Part shown: positions 22,059 through 32,559 of the stretch, in pieces | Position numbering within the stretch: the first letter of the stretch is position 1 | How the letters are laid out: the number at the start of each line of letters is the position of its first letter | Assembly (NCBI GenBank): GCA_005784505.1 | Contig: VCAZ01000095.1 | Coordinates: 1,627,241-1,691,240 of the forward strand | Reading direction: 5' to 3' | DNA length: 64,000 nt | Source of the DNA: Bagarius yarrelli | Lineage: Eukaryota > Chordata > Actinopteri > Siluriformes > Sisoridae | Position numbers and translations under genes: made by a program | The notes under the pieces: model-generated | Seen by the model: the letters and a program-made list of their open reading frames with translations, nothing else | Told to the model about the DNA's origin: nothing | Databases searched by the model: none

Positions 22059-23597
22059 TGTGAGTGTGGGGATTCTGTAATACGCTGATGTTAGACCTAA
22101 CACCACTGTGTACCCGTCGGATTCCTGTAAAGCTCGGATCGTTGCCACACCCGCATCCTAACGCAACAGTGTAATTCCAGTAGTGGAAGATTAGCGTGAC
22201 TGACATGTAATTTCATGTCTAGCCATCAAACTGTAGCAATAAAAGCTGAGCTATTACCAAACAAGTTTACTTGCTAAGTCCCTGCCACCTCCCCTGTCTG
22301 TTTTTGGATGTTGCTCAACCTTCTACACACTCGCTGTAGTATCTGACATGTGCCTCCCAGGTGTCAATGTTATTCATTCCATTTCAACCTTGAAACAGTA
22401 AATATATAACAATATGGCCGACTGGAGGCTCCACAGCGCCGCAGGGGAAACTTTTTACAGGAAATTACAGTCTGAGCGATGTGAAATTATTTTTAAAGAC
22501 ATTTTTCTGTCAGCCTAGACAAACTCTGTGCACCCCGAGAACACCCCCCTTTCCCCCTCTCCTCTGAAGCATGCTGGTGGTAGTACCCCTTTTGTACCCC
22601 GTCACGGATATTGTCTCCCTTTCCGCCCCGTCTCTTTGCTTGGGTACTTTGCCGTTTTTTTGCATTTAAGGCAGACAAGTCACGTAAAGCTACGCACGCA
22701 TTAGCATGCTAGCTAATGGACTTTTGTCTCTGGCTGCTGTGGGAAATTCCAGAGGACGAAGGGTTGAGCTTTAGTGTGTGTTCAGTGCCGGAAAATTCTG
22801 GTCTCTTAAAGGTGGTCACTAAAGTTAAAAACTTCAGAGAGTTTTTTATTGGAGTAGTGTGTATGAGTGGTGAATCAAATGAATGGAATGAATCAAATGA
22901 GTCAAATTTCATGTGAAGTTTAAAAGAATCAATTCAGATTTCCAACATCCAGAGAATAACAGTTTAATTAGTAACCCTTTTACAAATATTAGTTTACAAG
23001 GACCTTGCTCAGGGGCCCACATCCCCCACTTATTAAAGCTGAATTAGATCGTACCCTGTGCTGTACTCTAGCTATTTTGGTTTAGTTTAGTTTGTGTGTC
23101 ACTTCACACGTCTTTCGTGATGCCCTGATGTCATTTGGTTTAACACACATAATAAAGGCTAAAGTGTTGGATTATAAACACATCATGGTAATAGTCGGGG
23201 CAGTTCGGCCTCAGGGTCTCACACCCTGCTGAGTCACGGTGGCACAAGGAGTTTCCCATGATGCAGTGCTGTTTTATTCAGGCTAGTTCTACTATTACAA
23301 AGCTTCACAAACAACAGCAGTCTGACCTTTTATATATCTGAGCAGAAGGAAAGCGTGTCAGATTAAACCACATTTTTGGTGTTTTTGACCGGTTCCAGGA
23401 TTAACACTTAATGCTGGGAATAAAGTTACACAGGAAATAATGTTTCTGAACGTTTTGCATCTCGTAGCTCTTTGAAATATGCATGCAAACCTGTTTAAAT
23501 GTTCTCAGCTTTTACAGCCACTGCTTTTTATTACATATTCAAACCTCTCGTAGGTGTATCTCTAAAAAAGTGCACAGGGTACAGTGTGTGTGTATGT

Positions 23598-23628
<31 letters not shown>

Positions 23629-26008
23629 CATGTGTGTAAAGATAAAAAAAAGTTTATCTGTAATCAAATATAAGCATTAAATAACCAATACAATTCATAT
23701 ACGAATCATTTTTCTCTTTCAATGATTCATTTAATTGATTCGGCTCAAATGAATCAATGCTTAATTACTGGTGATACAAAGTTGTGGTTTTTTTATTATT
23801 ATTAAATATTAACAGATTAAAATAAGTGTGATATTGACAAACAGCAGACCTCCTCCTGTTTCCCTAAGGGTAAATCAACTTTAACTTTTAATACAAAAAC
23901 AACACAAAGAGATGAATCACACAAACCGGTTCTCACAAACAAAGATTCATTCAGTAATGTTAGTGTTTGTTCTCTTATTTTAACCCTTTTCTTTAACAGA
24001 GAGGTCACTGAAGTTTAGGACATAATGAGAGATTCTTAAATGAATCACTTTTCATTATTAAATTATTTCATTGAATCAGTTTGGATGTTGAATTCCACAA
24101 TTAATTCATTGCTTGGATTAAAAAAAATAATCTTTTGATGTATTGTAAATTTTTATACATTTATTTTAGGTGAATTGAGTGAACCGATACAAATGATTTG
24201 GGGGAAAAAACCTTGTGTTGATTAAACAAATACCAAAAAATAATGAAATTGTAATAGTCATGATACATTTGATCAGATAGTTTTGTTTATTAGGGAATCC
24301 ATAAAATTATTATCAATTATTTGACACAAACTTTAAATTATAATTCTAAAATGGACTAACACAAAAAAAATTCAAAGATTTAATAAAAAAATGAAACTAC
24401 TCTATTTTGCTTAAATGATTCTTTTAATAGATTCATATGAATCAATTAGGAAGCACAAATTCAGAATGAATTACTGCAGAAATCTGAAAAGAGCTAAAAT
24501 CTGAAAAGAGCTAAAAAAAAAAACCCATAAATAGACTTTATAGAATTATTAATTAATATAACGCCAATATGGGAAGAGAGAGAAAGAATGATCTCTTTTA
24601 AAAAAAATTTACAATGAGTCGATTTTAAAATAAAGAATTTTTATTTAAGTTAAAAAGCACAATTCATCAATCCAAAGTGAATCACATACACATGATTCAA
24701 AAGAAAAAATTAAAATTACTCAAGTGTTTTTTTCAAAATATTGAAATGAAATGTAGCTAAAATGTGAATCTTACTAGTGAATCAGGTGAATCAAAACACA
24801 ATATCAACTGCAAATGAATCTTTAAGTTCAGAAAAGTTGTTCAAATTGTTCTGAATTAAATGTGCTGTGTTTATTTCGCCTGAAAAGGAAGTTTGAAAGA
24901 CGTGATAATTAAATGATTCATGTGAATCAATTGACAGGTGCAAATGAATCAAACACTTTAAAACGACTCAGTTTAGAAGGACAATGAAACTGGATGGAGT
25001 AGTTGCTGTTTAAATTCTACATCGTGGGTCAAACCAAAATAAACACACACACACACACACACACACAAATCTGTAGTGAATGTAATCTATTGTATGATCT
25101 GCTAAGATAATTTTAAGACCCGTTTTTACCAGTCGTAAAAGTCGTAAAATATTACCTTAAATGGCTTACAAAAAGGAATCAAAGATGTAATAAAAAACGT
25201 ATTGTATTCTTTTTAAACAACTCATTCAAACGATTCATTTGAATCATTTTAGAAGCACAAATGCAGAACGAATTACTGCAGAAGATAATCTGAGAAAGAG
25301 TTTAAAGATATAGATTTTAAAAATTAATGAAATAAACACTCCTTAAGAAAATATGAGAAAGGGCGAATGATCTGATTCTTTTTAAACAACTCTTTAAAGT
25401 GAGTCGAGTTGATTCGGAAGCAGCATGCGATACACTGAAAACACACACACACCCACACACACAGTTTTCCCCTGATTCAGATGCTGAAGTATGCTGCATT
25501 TGTCATTGTCACATGATGCTGTGTATAGACTGACATGTCTCCCTCTCTCTCTGTCTTACTCTCTATCTGTCTGTCTCTCAGGCTACACTATGGAGTGCTA
25601 TAAATGTAGTTTAGGATTTTGGAATTTATGTATCACCACAAAAGAGACGTGTTCAGCCAATCAGAATTGTTTCTCTGGAGAAGGGAAAGCAGGTAACGAC
25701 AATTCTATTGCATTACATAACAACCATAAAGAGGAGTGTGTGTGTGTGTGTGTGTGTTAAAATATGTCATTGTGTTTAATTGGATGTTTGATCACATGAA
25801 TTATACTTTTTCTCTTCTTCACTTTCTCTTCCTCTTCGTCTCTCTGTAACTTTTCTTTATCCCTGTCAATCTTTTTCTCTCTCTCGTCGTCTCATCCTCT
25901 CTCTCTCTCGCTCTCCTTACGCCCTCATTTTCTATTTCTCTTTCTCTCTTTTTTCTCCCTCTTATTTCCATATTTTATCTTTCTATCTCTCACTTTACAC
26001 TATTATTT

Positions 26009-26055
<47 letters not shown>

Positions 26056-26329
26056 CTCCCCTTTCTCTTCCCTTGTTCTCTTTCTTTCTCTCTCTTTTTC
26101 AGCGGGTTTGGTGAAGCTGACGATGAAGGGATGTCTGGACATTGCCCAGTGCAATAAGACGACGGATGTTGACTTTCCCACGGGAACAAACACCACCTGG
26201 TACAAAATGACCAAAACCTGCTGTAACACTGACCTGTGCAACGCGGCCACACCGCTCGCTAACACACACACACTCACCATCGCCATCAGCTCGCTCGCCA
26301 CTCTGCTCCTCACCAAGTCGCTGATGTGA
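20364..26329 (+). CDS. Ly6/uPAR-family GPI-anchored protein (gene 1), 3 exons
   Basis: Exons are 20364-20415, 25582-25692 and 26103-26329; all introns are GT-AG and phase 1. The 129 aa product starts with a signal peptide (residues 1 to about 18, hydrophobic ILLGVFAVALCFSL). A single LU three-finger domain follows, with ten cysteines at 23, 26, 34, 41, 47, 65, 71, 94, 95 and 100, the CYKC opening and the hallmark ending CCNTDLCN. Sequons are at N72 and N84. A small-residue stretch near 102-109 and a hydrophobic tail (112-129) fit a GPI-anchor signal, placing the protein on the outer cell surface. Proteins of this fold act as adhesion, complement-control, receptor or gamete-recognition molecules; the sequence does not tell which. 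CD59-like, SPACA4/Bouncer-like or LY6G6-like are all possible names. The first intron is 5.2 kb and repeat-filled; the second is 410 bp and ends in a long CT tract. Confidence 0.9.
20416..25581 (+). other. intron 1 of Ly6 gene 1 (5.2 kb), contents
   Basis: It contains (GT)n at 20963-20999 and 21823-21863; a minus-strand SINE fragment at about 21258-21345 (GGACTTAAACCCACAATCTT, then CACCTTAACCACTGCACTAC); (GT)n at 22017-22057; a possible LINE 5' piece near 22420-22720; (GT)n at 23583-23630; the GAATC motif field at 23690-25440; and (CA)n at 25045-25067. The acceptor at 25580-25581 follows a CT-rich tract. Confidence 0.7.
23690..25440. repeat. field of GATTCATTTGAATC-type palindromes
   Basis: At least twelve variants of GATTCA and TGAATC, often joined as palindromes (about 23730, 24435, 24915, 25230), are scattered in AT-rich DNA. 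A longer unit is duplicated: 24415-24640 aligns with 25205-25440 through GAAGCACAAATTCAGAATGA and ATTACTGCAGAA. The same motif recurs at 22870-22935 and 62345-63240. It is probably a decayed repeat family common in fish. Confidence 0.6.
25800..26100. repeat. CT-rich tract forming the 3' end of intron 2, Ly6 gene 1
   Basis: About 300 bp, mostly C/T, including a (CT)n core at 26010-26052, runs into the acceptor TTTTTCAG at 26095-26102. It doubles as an exceptionally long polypyrimidine tract. Confidence 0.8.
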
Positions 26330-26573
26330 GGAAGCATGACCATTACACACACACACACACATGCACACACAGTGTCAGATTTTTGATCCTATGGCGTTCG
26401 TTTCATTTCGCTCTTGAGGAGACAAATTAGAATCTTCCGTTATTATTGTCTCGTTTTATTTTTTTTTTTTAAGAAAATATATTAAAATGACATCACTGTT
26501 TTCACTCAATCTTTCATTAAGGGGTTAAAGTATGAGGTGAGAATGCCTGTTACTGTTTTATTCCTGTTCTATA

Positions 26574-26637
<64 letters not shown>

Positions 26638-26840
26638 ATTTTTTTAACCCTTTTTTTGTTTTAATTTCAATCTATGGAAAAATTTCTGAGTCAATTTAAT
26701 GTGCTAAAATGAAGCCTGTTTTTTTTCCATATCATGTAAATGATTTAAATTTCCCCCAATTGTCATCTTGTATATTTGGCATCAGTTCTACACTCTTCTC
26801 TTTTGTATCCTGAATAAAATAAAGGGATTCTGGGATTTTT
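26330..26840 (+). terminator. 3' UTR and poly(A) signal of Ly6 gene 1
   Basis: AATAAA at 26813-26818, followed by AATAAAGGG, lies about 485 bp after the stop codon. The UTR contains a (CA)n at 26342-26362 and a (TA)n run at 26576-26632. Confidence 0.6.
26576..26632. repeat. (TA)n microsatellite
   Basis: About 28 uninterrupted TA units within the presumed 3' UTR of Ly6 gene 1. Confidence 0.95.
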
Positions 26841-27074
26841 TTCCGGTGATTTCATAAAAAGCTTCATGGTCTAAAATGTAAAACAGGAAGTTGTTTTGTG
26901 GAGAGTAAAGAGAGCTCGAGTGCTTGAGATGATGTTGGCTGTGAGCTTTCTGATCAGGTGCTGGAGAAAAAAAATAATAAAAGTTGGTTAAAAAACTTTG
27001 CTTTGTAATGTTTTTTTTTTGTTAAACTCTTAAATCTGGAGACGTCTGACCGTCACCACTCTTTATCAGCCTAG

Positions 27075-27375
27075 CCTGAGGACGTTGTAGCTCAGAGGTT
27101 AAGGTGTTGGACTGCTAATCAGAAGATAATAATATAATATTCAACTTCATTGTGGAAGGTACGTGTACAGAGCCAATGAAATGCATTTTTCATCTTAGTA
27201 AGTTGGAGCACAGGGTCAGCTACGATACAGCACCCCTGGAGCAGGAAGGGTTAAGGGTCTTGCTCAAGGACATTTGTCAACATTGGTTGACTTGCCAGTG
27301 GTGGGGCTCAAACCCAGGTGTTTCTGCTCTTCAGATCAGCAACTAGCACCTTAACCATTTAAGCCACCACTGCCA
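27075..27375. repeat. SINE pair in head-to-head arrangement
   Basis: A + strand tRNA-like head (GTTGTAGCTCAGAGGTTAAG, GGTGTTGGACTGCTAATCAG) lies at 27080-27125. It is followed by a minus-strand element at 27145-27375 with AATGAAATGCATTTTTCATC, TTAAGGGTCTTGCTCAAGGA and a reversed tRNA-like head (ACCTTAACCATTTAAGCCAC). Confidence 0.6.
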
Positions 27376-28715
27376 CTTGTGACATAAAGACAAAAATATT
27401 TTTTTATCTCGCTGAGGAAATGTTTCGTGAGACTCACTTGTTAGTAATAATTATAAATTAAAAGTTTGTAATCTTAATAATAGAATTATTCTTATTATTG
27501 GATTATAAGAAATTATATGTTTCTGTTCAAATAATGAACTGAAATAATTGAAGTGACCTGAATAAACCGGACTCATAATAATTGCTATGCATCACTTGTG
27601 ATGTAACTTAAACTTAAAAGTTAATAATGCAGCCCTGCTGAGTTCTGAACTTAAGGGGTGCGCTGATTTACGAGTTTAATGAATTCTGTGACGGAGCTCA
27701 TAACTCAAATTACTCATATGTTTTCCCACTGAATGAATTGAAATGTTATTAATTTGTTACGGATCCTCAAAAAACACCACAGTTTTTTTGGTTACATGTT
27801 TTTAAATAAGAAAAATAAACATGTTAATACTGAATATTGTATAAAAACACTACAATAGGACGTACTGGAATAATCTGGTTTTATTAAGTATAATGTGCAG
27901 CGTTTACCTTGGAGATCAGACGACTCCACTTGCTAACGCGCAGGTCTGACTAGCTATCGAGTGACACACGGGATCACTGTGGCGTTCTTTCTGTGTGCGG
28001 TTTCCATTTCCCAACTTTGTCCTCATGTGCAACCTTTTTTTCTTGTGCTATGCTGTGAGGGTTTTTCAGATGGTCCTGATGGTAAGGAGAGCGATGGTCT
28101 CTTCTGTAAAACACTACTATATTGAAAGATTTAATTCTTATTGTTCCTTTATCTGCCGTATGTTGGCTTTTAAAAACAAACCGTATAAAACTGTGATTTG
28201 TGGTGAAAGCTCCGCCCACTGACATCATCAGTTTCCACTCAAGAGCAACAAGGTTTTGGGGGCAGTTCGGAGGAGGAATCTGAGCACTGGCTCAGGACTT
28301 ATTTGTGGAATCGCTAGGCCCAGTTCCTGGTTGAGTACCGGCTCTGGCACTGGCCCTAATCAAAGGGACGTATAATTAGTGAGAGTTTATTAGTTCTAGT
28401 TCTCTAGTTTCTTATTTATTGACAGTGACGTGTACAGCAGATGCTGCAATCTAAAATTGGACTTCTAGGAGAACCTGAATGAAAATTTAAAATATTGAGA
28501 GTATTTTTACTGATAGATTCTACTGATAGCCTGGTAAACAGGAAGTATCTACATAGCACTTCTGAAATAAATACTTGACATTTACAAACTGAACCTGCCT
28601 GGTAGGGATTATTAATCCACTTTTTTTTCTTGTAAATAAAAAATACTGTACATTACTTCCTAAAGCAGACAGTGTGAAGGTGTATTGAAGTGCCTCACTT
28701 ATGTTCTATATATCA
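27376..28715. other. intergenic DNA, no gene recognised
   Basis: Two overlapping opposite frames of 75-84 codons near 27974-28228 have no domain or splice support. A stretch near 28245-28390 looks like an edge of an unnamed dispersed element. Confidence 0.4.
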
Positions 28716-28719
28716 CAGT

Positions 28720-28995
28720 GGTGAAACAAATGGCTATAGAAGGATTCATCAAGGAGGACCTGCAGCAAGGTTACATAAGCCTCTTAATGTCCTAGGCAAG
28801 TTTTAGCTTGGTGGCAAAAATAGTCTGCATCCATGCATTGACTACAGAGGTTTGAATTTGTGTACACTAAAGTACCCCTACCCTCTGCCATTCATCCCAG
28901 CAGCCCTAAAACAGTGCTATAACCCAAGTACCTCAACAAGATGGAAATGTGAAGCATCTACAATCTGAGCACCTTGAATCCATGAGGGCGTACTA
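28720..28995 (+). mobile_element. Ty3/gypsy-like retrotransposon remnant, RT part
   Basis: It reads, through stops and shifts, GFIKEDLQQGYI, then CIHALTTEV/CIDYRGLN-like (GCATTGACTACAGAGGTTTG) and LKYPYPLP, the start of the reverse transcriptase of Ty3/gypsy elements. It is heavily decayed and cannot act. Confidence 0.55.
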
Positions 28996-29023
28996 CCGCC
29001 GCCGGTCACAGTGAATATTGGAT

Positions 29024-29480
29024 TATTCAATTCAATTCAATTTAATTCAGTTTTATCTGTTTGGCGCTTTTTACAATGGTGATTGTCACAAAGCAGCTTT
29101 ACAATTGAAGAAATTATAAAACAGAATTAAACATAAATCAGTTTGTCCCTGATGAGCAAGCCGGGGGGCGACGGTGGCAAGGAAAAACTCCCTGAGATGA
29201 GATAGGAAGAAACCTTGAGAGGAACCAGACTCAACAGGGAACCCATCCTCATTTGGGTGAAAACAGGTAGCAGGGATCATGAGGTTACATCGTGTGTGTG
29301 TAAACAACTATAATCATCAGTCCTTAGCGAGCAGCCGGAACGTCTTTATGGCGAAGTGGGTCGTCCTAGATCGCCCGGTGATGCATCATCCGCTGGGCAG
29401 GTCACAGGGAAGGGACCCACAGGACGGGTCGGAGGTGGGGACTGGATCACCGGCAGCTCCGTTGTGGCGTATGTAACTCA

Positions 29481-29521
<41 letters not shown>

Positions 29522-29545
29522 AGAGAGAGGGAAAGGAAGGCAAAA
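29024..29545 (-). repeat. dispersed repeat family A, copy 3, inside gypsy debris
   Basis: It is the reverse of copy 1: ATTCAATTCAATTTAATTCA at the left (its 3' end), AAACTCCCTGAGATGAGATA and GAAACCTTGAGAGGAACCAG in the middle, and CTCAACAGTGAGAG running into (GA)n at 29485-29530. The gypsy fragments on either side (28720-28995 and 29640-29940) suggest it was inserted into that element. Confidence 0.7.
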
Positions 29546-29639
29546 AGAAGGAGAAAAGTTAAGTGACAATGTAATCACACGGTTTGGATTGATTAAATGA
29601 ATAATGTAGAGTGCATTATGCCATATGGACCGGCTTCAG

Positions 29640-29940
29640 CCCCTCTGTGATTAAGTGTTTGGTCAACCTTCGAGGTCCAGATTCAACCTGTGCATACAGT
29701 ATTACAGGACTGTTAAAGAATTAACTTCATGTCAAGGGGAACAAATGTAAATTTTACCAACAGTGTACCTTATTTTGGGGGCCCCAAATATAATGACAGT
29801 GGTAGTAATTTCCTACCAATTCAAAGGGTGGTAAATTGGCCTGCATTGACCAAGGAAAAAGAACTACTGGGACTAGAGGAATTCTATGAACTATTCATCC
29901 AAAATTTTTACCTCCATTGGGCTCCTGTTTCAAAAGGTTA
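29640..29940 (+). mobile_element. Ty3/gypsy-like remnant, RT/RNase H linker part
   Basis: The + frame near 29830-29935 reads QRVVNWPALTKEKELLGLEE then FYELFIQNF, comparable to the VRNWPxPxTVKELQRFLGFxNFYRRFIxNF segment of Ty3/gypsy pol. It lies downstream of the 28720-28995 piece in the right order. Confidence 0.6.
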
Positions 29941-30910
29941 GATTAGATTAGATTAGATCAGATCAGACCAAATTCAACTTTATCTTCATTGTGCTGAGTA
30001 CAGTACAGAGCAAGGTAGAAGGAAATGCAAGTTTACAGTCCCACAAGGTGAAAGGAGCAGTAGTGTAAACACAGGTGTGTTATGTATAATGAATAAATAG
30101 TAGTAAACAGTGAGTTATAATACAAATAAAGTTTCTTGACAGTGCAAATAACATAATGAGGTAGAAATGCTTAGAAGGTGTAGAACTATTTAAACAGTAA
30201 TGCAGTTTAAATAGTAAACATTAAACATTGTAAAGTGCAGTTTGATGGCAGGTTGTTGTACAGTGCCGTGTTTGGAGCAGGCTGACGGCTCAGGGGAAAA
30301 ACTGTTCCTGATCAAATTTAATTATGGCATTAAACATGTTTATGGCATTGGAGCCATGCACAGGTATGCATTTGTGAGTAAAGAGAGAATAGAGGATTCG
30401 GCTAAGCACACAGCCTTGTGGTACACCAGTGGTCAAAGTGAGCATGGAAGAGTTGATTGTTTAGCCTAACAGGCTGTGGTCTAATTGCAGAGGGAGCTAC
30501 TGATGCCAAGAGCAGTGACCTTGGAGATAAGATTTGATAGGATTACAATATTAAAGACAGAAGTGAAGTCAGCAGATAGAATTCTGACATATATGTTGCT
30601 GCTGTCTAGATGAGTCTGCCAGAATGAAGTCCAGAGGTGATTGCATCCCCTGTAGACCTGTTGAGTTTGTAGGCAAATTGGAATGGATCCAGTATTGGGG
30701 GTATGCATGTTAGTTGTTAAAGGCCATTGAAGTGAAATGTTTTGGTACTGGTATAATTGTGGTTGTTTTAAAGCAGGTGGGTACGGTAGCCTTGGCCAAT
30801 GATAGATTAAGGATTGTAAAAGACCTCAGACATCTGTACAGCACAGGCTCTAGGAACTCAGCCAGGGATGCCATCAGGGACAGCAGCTTTATGTATGTTT
30901 CCTCAGCTTA
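29941..30910 (-). mobile_element. Rex1/CR1-like LINE remnant
   Basis: The minus frame 30708-30481 reads QTQQVYRGCNHLWTSFW, THLDSSNIYVRILSADFTS and VFNIVILSNLISKVTALGIS, the RT region known as YVRMLFIDFSSAFNTI in Rex1-like LINEs. The right-hand end (its upstream side) extends to about 30910; the left end carries a TTAGA-repeat tail at 29938-29962 and the block AATTCAACTTTATCTTCATT, a typical LINE 3' end. It is inactive. Confidence 0.65.
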
Positions 30911-31860
30911 AGGTAGCAAAAAAAATTTAAGCGACAATTCATTGAGTTTAAGAAGCATTTACCACTGTCCATGTCCAGAAACAACAAGATTCCTCCAGTG
31001 CATTGTAATGTAGACACCAGAAAAAGAGGGGCATCCTTGATCAATTCCATGTTCTCATTGATACTCTTATGTTATCAGTGCGATATATAGATTTTATTTG
31101 TTTCTGATTTACAGGAAAAACAATGAAACATGACGTTCTTCTGGCACATACTGCTCAGAATTTATAGCACTTTAATTAATAAGCGGTGCCTTAAAGGAAC
31201 AGTTCATACAAAACACTAATGTTTACAATGTTCTTTAGCCAAAAATGTTTGATAAATGAAGCAACTCAGCAGATTAGCATTCACTCCTCACATTAGCAAA
31301 AAACTGACCGGGTCACATGTTTTTTTATGTTTGAGTTTCGACAAAAAGCAGTAATTCAACAACACAAAATCAACAGATCCTAACAATTGTCCTTTATTTA
31401 CATGTTTCTTTATGCAGATATTACCAGAAGCAAATGAAAAATTAACCCCTAATTAAAAATTGGACTTTGACTGGTCAGCTGGGCAACATTGAATCTACCC
31501 AGGATTAAAATTCATGAATTGTATCAGTCTCGATTTAGGCTTCTTCAGAACATGGAGGCAGTGCTGGGTAAAGTGGGAAATTACCAGGATCTGTCGAATT
31601 ATTTTAGTGCATTACTTTACACCCTTATAAATCACATGTACATTTCTGGCATCTTGCAGACCCCCTCATTTAAGCTAAGCAGATAAAGGAACTTGCTCAG
31701 AGGCTCATCAGTGGAAAATTGCTCTATTTCTAGTGAGAAATTTAGAAGGAAGAAACTGAAAATTTCAGGAAGACTGTATATGCGCGAGTGGAATTGCCTA
31801 AACAGGAGCTGTTGCGCAACTTATAAGCAGTGGTGGGCGTTAGGGCCCTTTTAAAAAAAT
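30911..31860. other. AT-rich intergenic DNA
   Basis: No gene is seen. A minus SINE middle fragment (GGAACTTGCTCAGAGGCTCA) lies near 31688. Confidence 0.45.
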
Positions 31861-31864
31861 AATT

Positions 31865-32130
31865 GTGTGCACAGTGGTTTAGTGTTGAGCACTGTTGCCT
31901 TACAGTAAAAAGTTCCCGGGTTCAATTCCCCTGCAAGGGTATTCCTGTATGGAGTTTTATATGTTCTCCCTGTGCCTTTGTGTGTTTACTTCAGGTTCTC
32001 CGGTTTCCTCCCACAGTCCAAAAACAAGTATGTTTTATGACCCTTTGATGAGCTGGTGACCTGTCCAGCGTGGCCCCTGCCGTTTTACCCAGTGACAGTT
32101 GGGATAGACTTCATTAGACCCAGGTGCCAC
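31865..32130 (+). repeat. dispersed repeat family B, copy 2
   Basis: It contains TGGAGTTTTATATGTTCTCC, GTTCTCCGGTTTCCTCCCAC, CAGTCCAAAAACAAGTATGT, TTTGATGAGCTGGTGACCTG and TTTTACCCAGTGACAGTTGG. The head near 31885-31935 has a tRNA-like B box (GGGTTCAATTCCC). Confidence 0.65.
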
Positions 32131-32185
32131 CCCGAGGATTTGTCAGGAAATTTTTCCGAGGATTTGTCAGGAAATTTTTCCAGGG
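32130..32185. repeat. 25 bp tandem duplication
   Basis: CCGAGGATTTGTCAGGAAAT plus TTTTC occurs twice in direct tandem. Confidence 0.85.
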
Positions 32186-32249
32186 ATATTAAAGTAAAAG
32201 TGAAGAAAAGGTAAATGACATTCACTGTTACCGGCACTGCTACACCAGA

Positions 32250-32545
32250 TCTTTTTGCTGAGCTGCTGAAAATGCCTTTTAAGACTTCCTTTTGCAGACT
32301 AAAGGGACATATTTAAAAAGAATCCGTCACCCAAACTGGATTCACTAACAAAGACCAGAAAGGTTTTGCTTACATCTATGAGTGGCTAACAGCGAGAACA
32401 GAGCGCAACAAGCTATTTTGTAAGCCGTGTTTTCCTTTTAATACGAGTAAAGAGACATGAAATGATTCCGGCTTTGACAGTCTGAACAGCTTCACCAAGG
32501 CAGCTCATAAACACAAAGGCTCTGAGTGCCATATATAATGTCAGT
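32250..32545 (+). mobile_element. hAT-like transposase remnant (TTF-type zinc finger)
   Basis: Across one stop, the + strand reads FTNKDQKGFAYIYEWLTART, ERNKLFCKPCFPFN and, further on, GFDSLNSFTKAAHKHKGSEC. This is the CxxC..HxxxxxH layout of the TTF-type finger found in hAT-derived and ZMYM-like proteins. Only this N-terminal piece remains. Confidence 0.5.
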
Positions 32546-32559
32546 CATGTATAATATGC

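Noticed and set aside
25491..25760. 89-codon + frame starting upstream of Ly6 gene 1 exon 2
   Set aside because: The upstream part is intron CT repeat and the downstream part runs past the donor into intron 2; the exon is 25582-25692.
28720..29940. Possible endogenous retrovirus
   Set aside because: The readable pol pieces fit Ty3/gypsy elements; no envelope-like frame or paired LTRs are visible.
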